From: Chitinispirillaceae bacterium
Lineage (GTDB): Bacteria; Fibrobacterota; Chitinivibrionia; Chitinivibrionales; Chitinispirillaceae
Direction of reading: 5' to 3'
DNA length: 64,000 bases
Assembly: GCA_016932075.1 (NCBI GenBank)
Contig: JAFGDP010000106.1
Location: forward strand, 1 to 64,000
The notes beneath the pieces were generated by a model that was given only the letters and a program-made list of their open reading frames with translations, was not told where the DNA came from and ran no database searches. The translations under genes were made by a program, and so were the position numbers. This document shows, one piece after another, positions 17,988-28,048 of the stretch (the first letter of the stretch is position 1; every line of letters begins with the position of its first letter).

Positions 17988-18467
17988 ATGGGTCTTTTCA
18001 GTATGCCATGCGGCTTTTCTCGAACAACCGCCGTTCTTGCGTTGATGACAGTGCTTCTTTCGTGCGGAAAACCCGGTGAAAAAAGTCCGGCGGGCGAACT
18101 CCCGCTCATCACCACAAAGCATGAACTCGTTGCCGCTTTCGAGCAGGCCGGAAACCGGATGGTGGTGCTCGACCTGTACGCTGACTGGTGCATGCCGTGC
18201 AAAGTGTTGTCCCCTACCCTTGCCGAACTCGCAGGACAGAACCGGCATAATGCCGCCTTTTACCGCATTAACGTCGATAAGAGTCCTGATCTCGCCCGCG
18301 CTTTCGGTGTCCGGGGTATTCCCTATGTGGTGTTTTTAAAACACCACAAAGCGGTCTATGCTCTTTCCGGCGTCAATCCCAGGGGACGGTACCAGAAAAT
18401 TCTTGATGTTTGTAAAAATGTCTCCTCTCCCGACGAATGCGTTGGCCGTTTGAACGAACGGCTTTGA
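17988..18467 (+). CDS. Thioredoxin-family lipoprotein
   Basis: A 159-residue protein with an N-terminal hydrophobic segment ending in a lipobox (TVLLSC, lipidated Cys26) and a thioredoxin domain from about residue 43. The active site is WCMPC (Cys68 and Cys71), followed by the cis-proline in GIPYVVF. AAAGGA precedes the ATG. It is probably anchored in the envelope, where it would reduce or exchange disulfides; the DsbD/DsbE-like role is inference. The CMPC centre differs from cytoplasmic CGPC. It is divergent from the barrel gene across a 273-base gap in which I see no clear operator. Confidence 0.88.
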   Translation: MGLFSMPCGFSRTTAVLALMTVLLSCGKPGEKSPAGELPLITTKHELVAAFEQAGNRMVVLDLYADWCMPCKVLSPTLAELAGQNRHNAAFYRINVDKSPDLARAFGVRGIPYVVFLKHHKAVYALSGVNPRGRYQKILDVCKNVSSPDECVGRLNERL

Positions 18468-18680
18468 TTTCCGCACCGACACTATCGAAGACTTCGTCAA
18501 CAACAACCATTGTCACAATCATGCGCTTATTGTGAAAACGACATTCATCTAACGTTTTGTTTCCTTTAAAAATAGCCTGTTCGTGCATATAAAAAAACTG
18601 GTGACTTTGTTGCTGAAGGGTTGTACAATAAAATCAGGAACTACCCTGCGATCTTTCACTTCTGCCACGAGGGAGCTTGT

Positions 18681-19196
18681 ATGCGTACCATTACTCTCTT
18701 ACTGTCGTCGGCCCTGCTTTGGTCGGTCTCCTGGGCACAGCAGCCACAGCAATCCGCACCCGCGGCTTCACCGCAGGACAAAGCCGTTGCTGCAACCGAA
18801 AAAAAGTCCCCATCGACCGCTCCTGCGGCACAGCCTGAAAAAAAGGAAACGCCGTCCGCCGCTTCTTCTGAGCTTTCGGTGGCACACGCGGTAATTGCGG
18901 CAGGCCTTGATGAGTACAAACCGGTTAAACCGGATACGCTTTTTCCAGCGGACATCAAACGGCTTTACTGTTATTCGCAGATTAAAGGCGCCAGCGACGC
19001 CACGGAAATAGAACATCGCTGGTACTGGAACGATGAGCTGCAAAGCGCGGTACCCCTCAAGATCAAATCGAACGACTGGCGAACCTACAGCATCAAAACG
19101 ATCGTCCCGGGCATGACCGGAGAATGGAGGGTCGCTGTAGTGCATCCGCAAAAGGATGAGAAGGTGCTTACAACGCTGAAATTCACGGTGAAATAG
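18681..19196 (+). CDS. Exported DUF2914 family protein
   Basis: About 171 residues. The ATG at 18681 has a GAGGGAG site upstream and gives a good signal peptide (RTITLLLSSALLWSVSWAQ); a longer frame upstream has no such signal. After an Ala/Pro/Lys-rich linker (about 20-70), the C-terminal domain matches DUF2914: IEHRWYWNDELQ, the paired NDWRTYSIKTI and GEWRVAVVHPQ strands, and a final beta strand. Members are often fused to or near membrane sensors, but no function is established. The 3' end runs into a shared terminator. Confidence 0.82.
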   Translation: MRTITLLLSSALLWSVSWAQQPQQSAPAASPQDKAVAATEKKSPSTAPAAQPEKKETPSAASSELSVAHAVIAAGLDEYKPVKPDTLFPADIKRLYCYSQIKGASDATEIEHRWYWNDELQSAVPLKIKSNDWRTYSIKTIVPGMTGEWRVAVVHPQKDEKVLTTLKFTVK

Positions 19197-19218
19197 CTGT
19201 GACGCCGATGTCGCCCTG

Positions 19219-19254
19219 AAAAACGGCGAACGGCATCACCCTTTCGCCGTTTTT
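19219..19254. terminator. Bidirectional terminator between convergent genes
   Basis: A 12-bp stem (19219-19230 with 19243-19254) beginning with five A and ending with five T, so it can terminate transcription on both strands. The stop codon of the minus-strand glycosyltransferase lies in the loop. Confidence 0.8.
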
Positions 19255-20351
19255 CGTTTCGGGGCAAACAAAAGGTAATTATATCCCCAAAAATTAAAAA
19301 GCAGCGCGATTCCTGCCGAAAGCAGCGCGGCAGGGAAATAGGACATGGAGCCGAGGAGTACAAAGAATACCACTACCCGGACGCCGAAGGGAAGCAGGTT
19401 GAAGAGGTGAAAAGAGAGGAAATGGCGCATGATCGCCCCACCTCTTGTCAGCGCGACGCGCCAGGTCATGAAATAGTGGATCAGGAAACCGGCGATGATT
19501 GAGACCTCTATGCTTGCGGCATGAGCAAGATTGACGCCCAATCCTTCCCTGATGGCGCCCAGTTCGGCAATACCGCAGAGCATGCCGAACTGGATGCCTG
19601 CCACGAGTATTCCGTCGAGCGTATATTTAACAAAATTGGCCAGGGGCGAATCGTTATACTTCAATACGCACCAGAGCGCGCGGAACCCGTCCTTCATGCC
19701 GATCTTTTTCCCCTCATGGTAGGTCCGGCCGTAGTAGGAAATACCGACCTCAAAGATCCGCAGGTTCTCCTCACGCGCAAGAGAAGCGATTTTCGCGGTG
19801 ATTTCCGGTTCAAAACCGAACCGGTCCTCCTCAATGGTGATCCGCTGCGCGACCTCACGCTTCATGACCTTGTAGCAGGTTTCCATGTCGGTAAGGTTAA
19901 GATCGGTAAAGGCGTTCGAAAGCGTGGTGAGCAGCAGGTTCCCCATGCTGTGCCAGAAATACAGGACACGGTGGCGCTGCCCGCCGATGAACCGTGATCC
20001 GTAAACCACATCGGCATTGCCATCGATAATCGGAGCAAGAAGCACCGGATACTCATCGGGATTATATTCGGTATCCGCATCCTGGATAATGACGATATCG
20101 CCGGTGCAGTACGCGAAAGCGGTACGCAACGCCGCCCCTTTCCCCCGGTTCCGGTCATGACGGACGATATGCAACGAGGGATCAGCCGCCCGCAGCAACA
20201 CGTCGGCAGTACCGTCCTGTGAGCAATCGTCGACAATGATGATTTCCCGCTCCGCGTCCTTTGAATAGAGCGGTGCCTTTTTCACCTTTTCAACGACCGC
20301 CATGACTGTTTTTTCCTCATTATAAACGGGAATGACGATTGATATTTTCAT
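19236..20351 (-). CDS. Family 2 glycosyltransferase fused to GtrA-like membrane domain
   Basis: About 371 residues. The ATG at 20351 begins [16 protein letters not shown] with AGGA upstream; the open frame before it is not protein-like. The N-terminal GT2 domain (1-235) has the nucleotide-sugar DDCSQDGT and metal-binding DADTEY motifs and resembles dolichol-phosphate mannosyltransferase-type enzymes. The C-terminal part (about 245-365) has four membrane helices of the GtrA/DPMS family, ending [15 protein letters not shown]. It probably makes or flips a polyprenyl-phosphate sugar for surface glycosylation. It starts 4 bases after the stop of the 779-residue gene, so they form an operon. Confidence 0.9.
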   Translation of the reverse strand: MKISIVIPVYNEEKTVMAVVEKVKKAPLYSKDAEREIIIVDDCSQDGTADVLLRAADPSLHIVRHDRNRGKGAALRTAFAYCTGDIVIIQDADTEYNPDEYPVLLAPIIDGNADVVYGSRFIGGQRHRVLYFWHSMGNLLLTTLSNAFTDLNLTDMETCYKVMKREVAQRITIEEDRFGFEPEITAKIASLAREENLRIFEVGISYYGRTYHEGKKIGMKDGFRALWCVLKYNDSPLANFVKYTLDGILVAGIQFGMLCGIAELGAIREGLGVNLAHAASIEVSIIAGFLIHYFMTWRVALTRGGAIMRHFLSFHLFNLLPFGVRVVVFFVLLGSMSYFPAALLSAGIALLFNFWGYNYLLFAPKRKTAKG

Positions 20352-20355
20352 GGCA

Positions 20356-22695
20356 CTAGTCCTGTTTCCGGGCAATGTTCTGGAACAGCTCGAGCAACTC
20401 TGCTTCACCGCGCAGCCGCACAAGCTGCCGGTTATCAATCAAGAGCGAAATAGGGCCCTTTATATCAAGGGACTGAATATCCTTCCAGTGCGGAAGGAGC
20501 AGGCCGTCATGCTTCTGGAGCGCCTTCATGAAGGCGCGTTCGTCAACGCCCGTCTCCCGAAGGTTATTGTACCACCATGACGAGCTGCCCGGGTTCCGGA
20601 CATATCGTTTCAGGTAGGCGGCATACCGATCTTTAAAAAGCGAATCCAGTACAAGCCATCGCAACGATTCCTCGCGCCTGACCTTCTCCTCAATCGTCAC
20701 CGGGTCCTTTGCGGGATCTCGATAGACAAGAGGTACTATCTTTACCTTTTTCTTGATCGCCGGCTCTTTAAGCACCATCGGAAGAACCGTCGTTACATCC
20801 GGGAAAACCGGGTCAAGATAAAGCGCAAACGATCCGTCTTTGTGTACGCGGTTGATATAATAGTTTTTTGGCGTTATGCCGTCCTTAAAGATATACCCGC
20901 CCGGTACTTTGACGATTCCGCTTTCAATCCGCCCAAAATGGTATGCCTTTGCCACCGGGTGTCCAAAAAGATAAAAGGGCAGTGAAACCGGAGCGTATTT
21001 TTCTATAAGGAGCCTTCCTTTGGGAGAACCGATGGTGGCGAGGTCAATAGTGACGTTCGGGAAAAGCTCCTCGGTGGTGGCGATAACCGCGTTTTCAGGA
21101 TGACGCAAGGTTGAGCCGGCCACGAGCACACTGAACACAAATGCCTGATCAGGGAGGAAGGTGCAGGAACCGGTTGAGTCGCAGCGTCCAATATATCCTT
21201 TCTTCGTGCAATCACCGTCGTCAAAACAGGCGGGGAACGAATCGCAGAACGCAGGTTTTTTCGTGAGAAGCACACACCTGGCCTTTGCGAGCCGCCGGCT
21301 TTCAATCGGTTTATCATACCGGGCATTATTGATAAAAAGCGTCGGTGACGCGGTAACAGTAAGCCGCATTGAGCGCCGGTAATGGTCTGCCAGACTCTTT
21401 TTTCCCTTGCGCTTGACCCAGCGTTCAATCAACGTTGCATTCATGCCAAGTGTTCTGATGATACCCGCAGTGGTTGCGCCGTCTCTGCTCATGCCTGCCA
21501 GAAATGGCAGCCATAATTCCGGATAGACCGCCTGCACGCCGAGCCAGACCATCTCATCATCAGCCTCTTCTTCGCCGTGCAGCGTTGCAAGCGAATCGCC
21601 GGCCACCTCACCGATAAACCAGAGGTGCCATTCCATCGCGCCAAACAGGTCGGCAAATTCCAATACCTCTCGCAGGGCCTCACGGCCGTAAGCGCAACCG
21701 CTCATGATATACAGATCGTACACCAGCCGCGCTTCCTCCTTCTCGCCCGCCGAAACGAGCGAGGCAATCACCGAATCTGCAGGCGTCGCAGGAGCAACAA
21801 TCAGCCACCCGTGCTCATCAATCTTGTTGATCTCCATTTTCGGCGGACCGGTAACGGCCAGACGCGCCCGGGATATTTTTTTTCCCTCATAGCCGAATTG
21901 CATGACAACGGTCTTGTTAATCTGCCGCACGGCATAGGGTGATGATTTACGGTGCCCGTTGACAATCACCTCTGCACCGGGAAATGAATCGACAAGACCT
22001 GAGAGTGCCTCTTCGCCAAGATGCGAAAGAATTATCTGGACATCTGAAGCCGCTTCCAAATCGTCCCAGACTGCCCGCAACGATGCGAACGGATCCGCGA
22101 CCGTGACCGTGGTATCAAGCGGAAAAAGCCGTTCCGTCGTGGTTACAGCGGTGACACCGAATCGTATTCCTTCTTTCTTAATGATCCGATAAGGTGAAAA
22201 CAGCCGCTTTTTCCCTTTTGAAAAACAGTTTGCCGAAATGAGCGCCAGACCCTCCTGCTGAGCGAAGCGCGCAAGCCATGCGGCTGGATACTGGAGTTCT
22301 TCGTCACCGACCGCGACCGCATCATACTTCATTGCGGCCATTGCACGAAGTGTTGCCATCGTCCTCAGGGAATCCAGCGGCCGGCCGGCAGTATAAGCGT
22401 CATATATCCCGCCGCCGGAAAACCCGCCGGCATCGAGCAACAGGACGGGTCCCGCCGCCATGTATTGCCGCAGCAGCGTTGCACGCTCAGCCAGACCGCC
22501 ACCCGGCTCCTCAGGGCAGTCACACGGCAGAAGCATTGCATGCGTTTCACCGGAAGCAATCAATGGTATTGTACGCGCACCTGAATCTCCGGCAAATATT
22601 CCACTTGCAAAGGCTGTGACTGCAATCATCGCGCGTTTTTTAATGACGCTCTTTTTCAACGATAGGATCACGTGGAAAAAATACACCTTTGTCAC
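20356..22695 (-). CDS. Exported fusion of 5'-nucleotidase-like phosphoesterase and thioredoxin-fold domains
   Basis: A 779-residue protein. After a basic, hydrophobic N-terminus (signal peptide or anchor), residues about 42-285 resemble the calcineurin-like UshA phosphoesterase domain ([53 protein letters not shown]). The usual metal motifs are altered: GNHE appears as GDEE and GHxH as GHRK, so catalysis is doubtful. A DsbA-like fold follows ([10 protein letters not shown] with a single Cys, and [14 protein letters not shown]), then a cysteine-rich CxxDxDC...C knot and a second thioredoxin-like region with lone-proline SLPFYLF. It is co-transcribed with a glycosyltransferase. Function unknown. 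Confidence 0.78.
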   Translation of the reverse strand: MTKVYFFHVILSLKKSVIKKRAMIAVTAFASGIFAGDSGARTIPLIASGETHAMLLPCDCPEEPGGGLAERATLLRQYMAAGPVLLLDAGGFSGGGIYDAYTAGRPLDSLRTMATLRAMAAMKYDAVAVGDEELQYPAAWLARFAQQEGLALISANCFSKGKKRLFSPYRIIKKEGIRFGVTAVTTTERLFPLDTTVTVADPFASLRAVWDDLEAASDVQIILSHLGEEALSGLVDSFPGAEVIVNGHRKSSPYAVRQINKTVVMQFGYEGKKISRARLAVTGPPKMEINKIDEHGWLIVAPATPADSVIASLVSAGEKEEARLVYDLYIMSGCAYGREALREVLEFADLFGAMEWHLWFIGEVAGDSLATLHGEEEADDEMVWLGVQAVYPELWLPFLAGMSRDGATTAGIIRTLGMNATLIERWVKRKGKKSLADHYRRSMRLTVTASPTLFINNARYDKPIESRRLAKARCVLLTKKPAFCDSFPACFDDGDCTKKGYIGRCDSTGSCTFLPDQAFVFSVLVAGSTLRHPENAVIATTEELFPNVTIDLATIGSPKGRLLIEKYAPVSLPFYLFGHPVAKAYHFGRIESGIVKVPGGYIFKDGITPKNYYINRVHKDGSFALYLDPVFPDVTTVLPMVLKEPAIKKKVKIVPLVYRDPAKDPVTIEEKVRREESLRWLVLDSLFKDRYAAYLKRYVRNPGSSSWWYNNLRETGVDERAFMKALQKHDGLLLPHWKDIQSLDIKGPISLLIDNRQLVRLRGEAELLELFQNIARKQD

Positions 22696-22835
22696 ATAGG
22701 GCCCAATAACTATTTAAATCGCGCTTCCCTGATTGCGCTGCCGCGCCATTCACCGTATAATGATGCAATGGGCACGCCTTTTAAGCCAGACAAACTCTGC
22801 CGAGCATGGATCCGTCCATATCCTGAATTGTGCCA

Positions 22836-24479
22836 ATGATATCCTTTCTCCCATTCTATAACGTCGTAATGCTTGTATGCGGTATTGCGCTGTTTCTCTA
22901 TGGCATGGAGCAGGGTGAACAAAACCTGAAAAATCTCGGCGGCGACCGGCTCAGGCAGATCATTTCAGCAATAACAAAAAATCGGTTCGCAGGATACCTT
23001 ACCGGTTTTATCACCACCATCATGACACAGTCCTCTTCTGCAACGACCGTGATGCTTGTGGGACTGGCAAGCGTACAGCTTATGACTCTTCGCCAATCAC
23101 TCGGCGTCATCCTTGGCTCAGATCTCGGCACGACAGTGACCGTGCAACTCTTCGCGTTCAAATTTTATCTCCTCGCTCCACTTCTTATTGCCTTTGGATT
23201 CACGGTCTCCTATTTAAAGAAAACCGGGCCGGTTTCGCTTGCTGGCAGGCTGTTATTGGCCACTGGTTTTGTCTTTTTCGGAATGTATTTCATGGCTGAC
23301 GCCTCAGGCACGCTTCAAAACCAAGCGTTCATCGGAACACTTGTTGCTGAAAGCTTCAGCAATCCATGGATCGGTATTGCTGCAGGAATTGCCCTCACCA
23401 CGATCATGCAGAGCAGCGCGGCAACCCTTGCAATCGTTATCGCCCTGGCTCAGCATTACACCTTTGCCGACCATTCAACTCCGGGACCCGGCCACTTCCT
23501 GCCGATCGTTCTCGGGGCGAACATCGGAACCTGCTCGACCGCTTTTCTGGCCATCCTGCAGGCCGAAACCGAGGGCATCCGGGTCGCCTGGGCACACCTC
23601 TCCTTTAAAATCATCGGGACCTTTCTCGCGCTGCCCTTCATCTGGATCCTGCATGCAACGGCAATCATGGCAACATGGCCCGCCGCGCTTCAGATCGCGA
23701 CGTTGCATACCCTGTTTAACCTGTTTCTTGCAATTGTTTTTCTCCCCCTGGTGCCGCTGTTCAGCCGGGCCATTAAAATTTTAATCAAGCGCCGGAAAGA
23801 AATTTCTCTACGGTTCAAAACATACTTCCTGCATGAGAAGGTCTTGCCGTTTCCGGTGCTCGCACTTTCTCAATCGATCAAGGAGATCTCCCGAATCGCC
23901 GGAATCGTAATGAAGATGGTTGAAGAGTGCATGGAGGTCGTTAATCGGTTCGACTATCTCCGCAAGCGGCGTATCATCGATAACGACGATGAGGTCGATT
24001 TCCTTCATGAGAAAATCATGGCGTTTCTTACGAGAATCGCCCGGAAGGAGCTTGGCAGTGAGGAGGCAAAACGCGCATCCATGCTGCTTCTGGTTACGAC
24101 TGACCTTGAACACATCGGGGATATCGTCTCCAAGAACATACTGCAGCTTGCCGAAAAGATAGACCGCAGCCCGGTACCGCTTTCCAGCGAAGGGAGGCAG
24201 GAGATCATGGATTTTTTTAGGACGGCTGCGCAGCTGTTGCGAGAAGCTCTCAATGCATTCACCAGCAGTGACTGGGAAACGGCGAAAAAAGTTTCAGATA
24301 GAAGGTCGGAAATCAAAACCGGCTACGATTCCTGCGTCGAATTTCATATGAACCGCCTCTATAATCGCAGGGTCGAATCGCTCCAAACGACGTCGATCCA
24401 TATAGATCTGCTTGAAGAAATCAACCGTATAACCCATTTTTCATTCCGTATAGTAAACCACATTATGGGCACGCACTAA
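22836..24479 (+). CDS. Na+/phosphate symporter with PhoU-like C-terminal domain
   Basis: About 547 residues. Two inverted-repeat transporter halves carry the signature QSSSATT (in TIMTQSSSATTVMLVGLAS) and QSSAAT (in TIMQSSAATLAIVIAL), plus GSDLGTT and GANIGT, diagnostic of the NptA/YjbB family. A C-terminal helical domain (about 345-545) resembles PhoU, with two helical bundles around SFRIVNHI and IGDIVSKNI. It imports or exports phosphate across the inner membrane coupled to sodium. GTG at 22830 is two codons upstream and equally possible. No phosphate regulon genes adjoin it, and a terminator follows. Confidence 0.93.
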   Translation: MISFLPFYNVVMLVCGIALFLYGMEQGEQNLKNLGGDRLRQIISAITKNRFAGYLTGFITTIMTQSSSATTVMLVGLASVQLMTLRQSLGVILGSDLGTTVTVQLFAFKFYLLAPLLIAFGFTVSYLKKTGPVSLAGRLLLATGFVFFGMYFMADASGTLQNQAFIGTLVAESFSNPWIGIAAGIALTTIMQSSAATLAIVIALAQHYTFADHSTPGPGHFLPIVLGANIGTCSTAFLAILQAETEGIRVAWAHLSFKIIGTFLALPFIWILHATAIMATWPAALQIATLHTLFNLFLAIVFLPLVPLFSRAIKILIKRRKEISLRFKTYFLHEKVLPFPVLALSQSIKEISRIAGIVMKMVEECMEVVNRFDYLRKRRIIDNDDEVDFLHEKIMAFLTRIARKELGSEEAKRASMLLLVTTDLEHIGDIVSKNILQLAEKIDRSPVPLSSEGRQEIMDFFRTAAQLLREALNAFTSSDWETAKKVSDRRSEIKTGYDSCVEFHMNRLYNRRVESLQTTSIHIDLLEEINRITHFSFRIVNHIMGTH

Positions 24480-24523
24480 ATCTGGCGCACCCCCATTAAA
24501 AAGTACCAAGGGTAGAATTTTGC

Positions 24524-24545
24524 CGGGATACGATTATCCCGTTTT
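24524..24545 (+). terminator. Terminator after the Na/Pi symporter gene
   Basis: A 7-bp stem (24524-24530 with 24535-24541), 4-base loop, then four T. Short but well placed, 44 bases after the stop. Confidence 0.6.
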
Positions 24546-24638
24546 GCTTGCGAATCGCCTGACTTCTTTCTATATTAAAGGTTTATCATCATTTTCCACA
24601 ATTGTTGAAATTCTTTCTTTAACCGGGAGGATGTTCCT

Positions 24639-26027
24639 ATGTCCATTAAAATCCTGCTGACCGAAGACGATATTCCACGCCAGTGGTACAACCTTGCCGT
24701 GGATCTTCCCACGCCCCTTCAACCGCCTCTCGGGCCCGACGGCAAACCGGTTTCACCCGAAGCGCTGGCAAAGGTTTTTCCCATGAGCCTTCTTGAGCAG
24801 GAGATGAGCCCAAAACGCTGGATTGATATTCCCCAGGAGATCCTCGACATCCTGTATCGCTGGCGGCCCTCGCCGTTGCGCCGTGCAGTGTACCTTGAAA
24901 AAGCGCTCGGCACTCCCGCGCATATTTATTACAAAGACGAAAGCCTTTCTCCTCCCGGAAGCCATAAACCGAACACCGCGGTTCCGCAGGCCTGGTACAA
25001 CAAAAAGGCCGGTACAAAAACGCTCACCACCGAGACCGGCGCCGGACAGTGGGGCAGCGCTCTTGCGTTCGCCTGTTCCCTCGTCGGGCTCGCCTGCAGG
25101 GTATTCATGGTGCGGATCAGCTACGATCAAAAACCGTTCCGGAAAACCATGATGCATACCTGGGGCGCCGACTGCGTTGCCAGCCCATCCACCGAAACCG
25201 AAGCCGGCCGTACGTACCTGAAAAAGGACCCGAACACACCGGGAAGCCTCGGCATCGCCATCAGTGAAGCGGTCGAAGCGGCGGTCAGCGATCCATCCGG
25301 CGCCACCAAGTACTCTCTTGGAAGCGTCCTCAACCATGTCATGCTGCACCAGACGATCATCGGCATTGAAGCAAAAAAACAGCTTGAAAAGGTCGGCGTG
25401 AAAAAACCCGATATCGTTATCGGGTGCGCCGGCGGCGGCAGCAATTTTGCCGGCCTCTCTTTTCCTTTTGTGTTTGATAAAATCAACGGCGCCGATATAG
25501 AAATCATTCCTGTCGAACCAACGTCGTGCCCGTCAATGACGCGGGGCCTCTTCGCCTATGACTTCGGCGATAGCGCCGGCATGACGCCACTCCTTGCCAT
25601 GCACACGCTGGGCCACAACTTCATCCCCCCGCCGATCCACGCAGGAGGCCTGCGCTACCACGGCATGGCGCCGCTGATCAGCCAGGCCATCGTGGAAGGG
25701 CTCCTGAAACCCCGCGCGGTGTCGCAGCTCGAATGTTACCAGGCCGCTATTCAGTGGGCGAGGAGCGAGGGAGTGATCATCGCACCAGAAACCAGCCATG
25801 CGGTGGCGGTCCTCATCCAGGAGGCCCTCAAGGCAAAGGAAGAGGGCAAAGAAAAGGTCATCCTGATGAACATGAGCGGTCACGGACTGATGGACCTGCT
25901 CGGGTATCAGAAATTCCTTGCAAATCAGCTCACCGACTACACGCTCCCCCAGGAGGAGATCGAAAAGGCCGAGGCGGAACTTAACGGCCTTCCCAAAGCC
26001 ACAGCGGCAAAATCGGGAAAATGGTAA
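24639..26027 (+). CDS. trpB: Tryptophan synthase beta-like protein, TrpB2 type
   Basis: A 462-residue PLP enzyme that condenses indole and serine to tryptophan. The PLP lysine is Lys110 in GSHKPNTA, the catalytic glutamate is in [11 protein letters not shown], and the phosphate loop is GCAGGGSN. The long N-terminus ([20 protein letters not shown]) and C-terminal extension mark the TrpB2 subgroup, which lacks a stable complex with TrpA. No trpA or other trp gene is nearby, consistent with an indole-salvaging role. It is preceded by a GGGAGGA site and followed by a hairpin, so it is probably transcribed alone. Confidence 0.94.
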   Translation: MSIKILLTEDDIPRQWYNLAVDLPTPLQPPLGPDGKPVSPEALAKVFPMSLLEQEMSPKRWIDIPQEILDILYRWRPSPLRRAVYLEKALGTPAHIYYKDESLSPPGSHKPNTAVPQAWYNKKAGTKTLTTETGAGQWGSALAFACSLVGLACRVFMVRISYDQKPFRKTMMHTWGADCVASPSTETEAGRTYLKKDPNTPGSLGIAISEAVEAAVSDPSGATKYSLGSVLNHVMLHQTIIGIEAKKQLEKVGVKKPDIVIGCAGGGSNFAGLSFPFVFDKINGADIEIIPVEPTSCPSMTRGLFAYDFGDSAGMTPLLAMHTLGHNFIPPPIHAGGLRYHGMAPLISQAIVEGLLKPRAVSQLECYQAAIQWARSEGVIIAPETSHAVAVLIQEALKAKEEGKEKVILMNMSGHGLMDLLGYQKFLANQLTDYTLPQEEIEKAEAELNGLPKATAAKSGKW

Positions 26028-26052
26028 AAAAAAGCGGGAGCAATGCTCCCGC
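26026..26052 (-). terminator. Terminator for the 26083-26772 gene
   Basis: Perfect 8-bp GC-rich stem (26034-26041 with 26045-26052), 3-base loop, followed on the minus strand by eight T. It lies 30 bases after the stop of the minus-strand gene and just after the trpB stop, and may weakly serve trpB too. Confidence 0.85.
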
Positions 26053-26082
26053 TTACCTATCCTATCCAGTGAGCAAAACAAA

Positions 26083-26772
26083 TCATTCCTGAGGATAGTG
26101 TATCGGCTCCTTATAATCCTCGAATTCCATGGGTTCATTCTCATCCTCTTCATCGCGAGGCTCGAGCCGTTTGGTTTCGCTGATATACTGGGCGGTGATA
26201 TCCGGCTTTGACCGCAGGTGCTCGACAATAGAAGTGGTCTGCTGCTCATCAAGAATAATGCGCGTTTGCCTGGTTATTTTCGCCTTGTAGTTCCAGCTTT
26301 TCATCACCTCATCGGTAATCTCGTAGGCGTCCTCCAGCGGGACGAATCGGACCTCGTCTGCGCGAAGCGCGATACAACTCTGTTCGTCGATACATGAGTA
26401 TTCTGATCCATACCGGATATGGAGTTTTTTCACATCCGCGGTCTTGTTGATACGGAAAAAACCCGTGATGAATACCCGGTCATTATACTCGGCCCTCGTT
26501 CCTGCGTATTTGGTTACAAAGAGAAGGTACCTGAGCTTCGCCTTTGCAAAAGCACTGCGGAATTTACTCTTCCCGCAGCCATAAACGCCATAGGTCCCTG
26601 TCTCATAATTGGGCTCGGGGATGATGTCGGACTGGATCTCTTCGGGAACCTCACGGATCGGCAGCTCGGAGACGGGATCAGTCGCATAAAAAACAACCAT
26701 GCCGGTATTTGAAGAGCGGTAGTCCTGCCATGCAATACTCCCCGGCGCGACCTTTAACAATTCGTTTTTCAT
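26083..26772 (-). CDS. Unrecognised cytosolic protein with acidic tail
   Basis: A 229-residue protein with no signal peptide or membrane helix. The core (about 50-180) is a mix of predicted beta strands and helices, with features such as YGVYGCGKSKFRSAFAKAKLRYLLF, a DRVFITGFFRI strand and a two-cysteine SCIDEQSC segment. The last 40 residues are very acidic (DEEDENEP). The N-terminal half faintly suggests a nucleic-acid-binding beta fold, but I cannot assign a family. It has its own terminator and stands alone between trpB and queA. Confidence 0.7.
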   Translation of the reverse strand: MKNELLKVAPGSIAWQDYRSSNTGMVVFYATDPVSELPIREVPEEIQSDIIPEPNYETGTYGVYGCGKSKFRSAFAKAKLRYLLFVTKYAGTRAEYNDRVFITGFFRINKTADVKKLHIRYGSEYSCIDEQSCIALRADEVRFVPLEDAYEITDEVMKSWNYKAKITRQTRIILDEQQTTSIVEHLRSKPDITAQYISETKRLEPRDEEDENEPMEFEDYKEPIHYPQE

Positions 26773-26807
26773 ATACCTCTCCCGGGTCTTCGTTCAAGAG
26801 ACGGTGG

Positions 26808-26845
26808 AAAAAAAGATAAGCCCGTATTTTTGAAACACGGGCTTA
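26808..26845 (-). terminator. Terminator after queA
   Basis: A 9-bp stem (26817-26825 with 26837-26845), followed on the minus strand by a T-rich run (26808-26816). It lies about 60 bases after the queA stop. Confidence 0.8.
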
Positions 26846-26907
26846 CCGTTCATGTGATTCGTAGAGTAAAAAATAGTACCCTTCAATGACAAAGTCAAGC
26901 CACAGCA

Positions 26908-27951
26908 TCAGATGATAAGCATGGCATCGCCGTAGCTGTAAAACCGGTACCCTTTTTGTATTGCCTGGGTATAGGCTTCCAAAATTTTTTTCCGTGAGGA
27001 AAATGCGCACACCAGCATGAGGAGGGTTGACCGGGGCAGGTGAAAATTGGTGATAAGGCCGTCGACAATCCTGAAGTCGTACGGTGGAAGGATCATCAGA
27101 CTGGTCCTTCCTTTCTGCGCGCCAAGAGTATTGTGCAGTACCGCGCAATGCTCGAGCACGCGTACGCAGGTAGTGCCGACTGCGATGACCCTTCCACCCG
27201 CTCTTTTCGTTTCCATGATACGCTGCGCAGCGGCGGGCGCAAGTTCGAACCGTTCTTCATGCATCACATGATTCCGCGGATCTGGAACCTTGACAGGTAA
27301 AAACGTCCCTGCACCGACATGGAGCGTCACAAAGGTGTAGTGTATCCCTTTTTCGGCGAGCAGGGCAAGCAGCTCCGGAGTGAAATGGAGTCCGGCCGTG
27401 GGTGCCGCTATTGCGCCTGGTTCCTGTGCAAACACGGTCTGATACTGCTCCCGGTCACGGGCATCAGCCTGTCTGCGTATATACGGGGGCAACGGCATGA
27501 GCCCATGCGTCTCCATGAGTTCATCTATCGACGCGGCAGCGCTTCCACCGGCAAGACTGACAATGCGCCCTCCGGATGCGGGCGGAGACTCAATAGTCAG
27601 AACACCGGGCGAAGGATCTCCTTCGATAATGATGCGCGATCCAGCCTTGAGCCGGCGCGAGGGCCTGACAAGCGCCTTCCAGGTGCGGTCGTCTATCTTT
27701 TCGGTAAAAAGGACCTCCACCCTGCCGCCGCCTGATCTCCTGCAATAGACACGGGCCGGCAGCACACGGGTATTATTGAGGACAAGACAATCATCGGGTC
27801 TTAAAAGTTCAACGATCTCACGAAATCGTCGGTGCTCAAGGGTATTGCTCTCCCGCTGCAAGACTAAAAGCCTGCATTCGTCACGCCGGTTGGAGGGATA
27901 ATGTGCTATCAATGCTGCAGGAAGCTCATATTCAAAATCATCGCACTTCAT
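26908..27951 (-). CDS. queA: S-adenosylmethionine:tRNA ribosyltransferase-isomerase
   Basis: Transfers and rearranges the ribosyl part of SAM onto preQ1 in the wobble position of tRNA, giving epoxyqueuosine. It has 347 residues, normal length. Diagnostic motifs: FEYELPAALIAHYP at the N-terminus, DCLVLNNTRVLPARVY, EVLFTEKIDDRTWKALVRPSRR, the TAGLHFTP motif, and FHLPRSTLLMLVCAF with YSYGDAMLI at the end. No other queuosine gene lies in the window. It ends in a good terminator. Confidence 0.96.
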   Translation of the reverse strand: MKCDDFEYELPAALIAHYPSNRRDECRLLVLQRESNTLEHRRFREIVELLRPDDCLVLNNTRVLPARVYCRRSGGGRVEVLFTEKIDDRTWKALVRPSRRLKAGSRIIIEGDPSPGVLTIESPPASGGRIVSLAGGSAAASIDELMETHGLMPLPPYIRRQADARDREQYQTVFAQEPGAIAAPTAGLHFTPELLALLAEKGIHYTFVTLHVGAGTFLPVKVPDPRNHVMHEERFELAPAAAQRIMETKRAGGRVIAVGTTCVRVLEHCAVLHNTLGAQKGRTSLMILPPYDFRIVDGLITNFHLPRSTLLMLVCAFSSRKKILEAYTQAIQKGYRFYSYGDAMLII

Positions 27952-28048
27952 ATACCTTATCAGTCATGCGCGAGGCCGGGGGATATGCACAAAGAAAGCT
28001 TAAAAAAAAGACCGCCCGTTCCTGTTACGATACCACACAACACATTAT

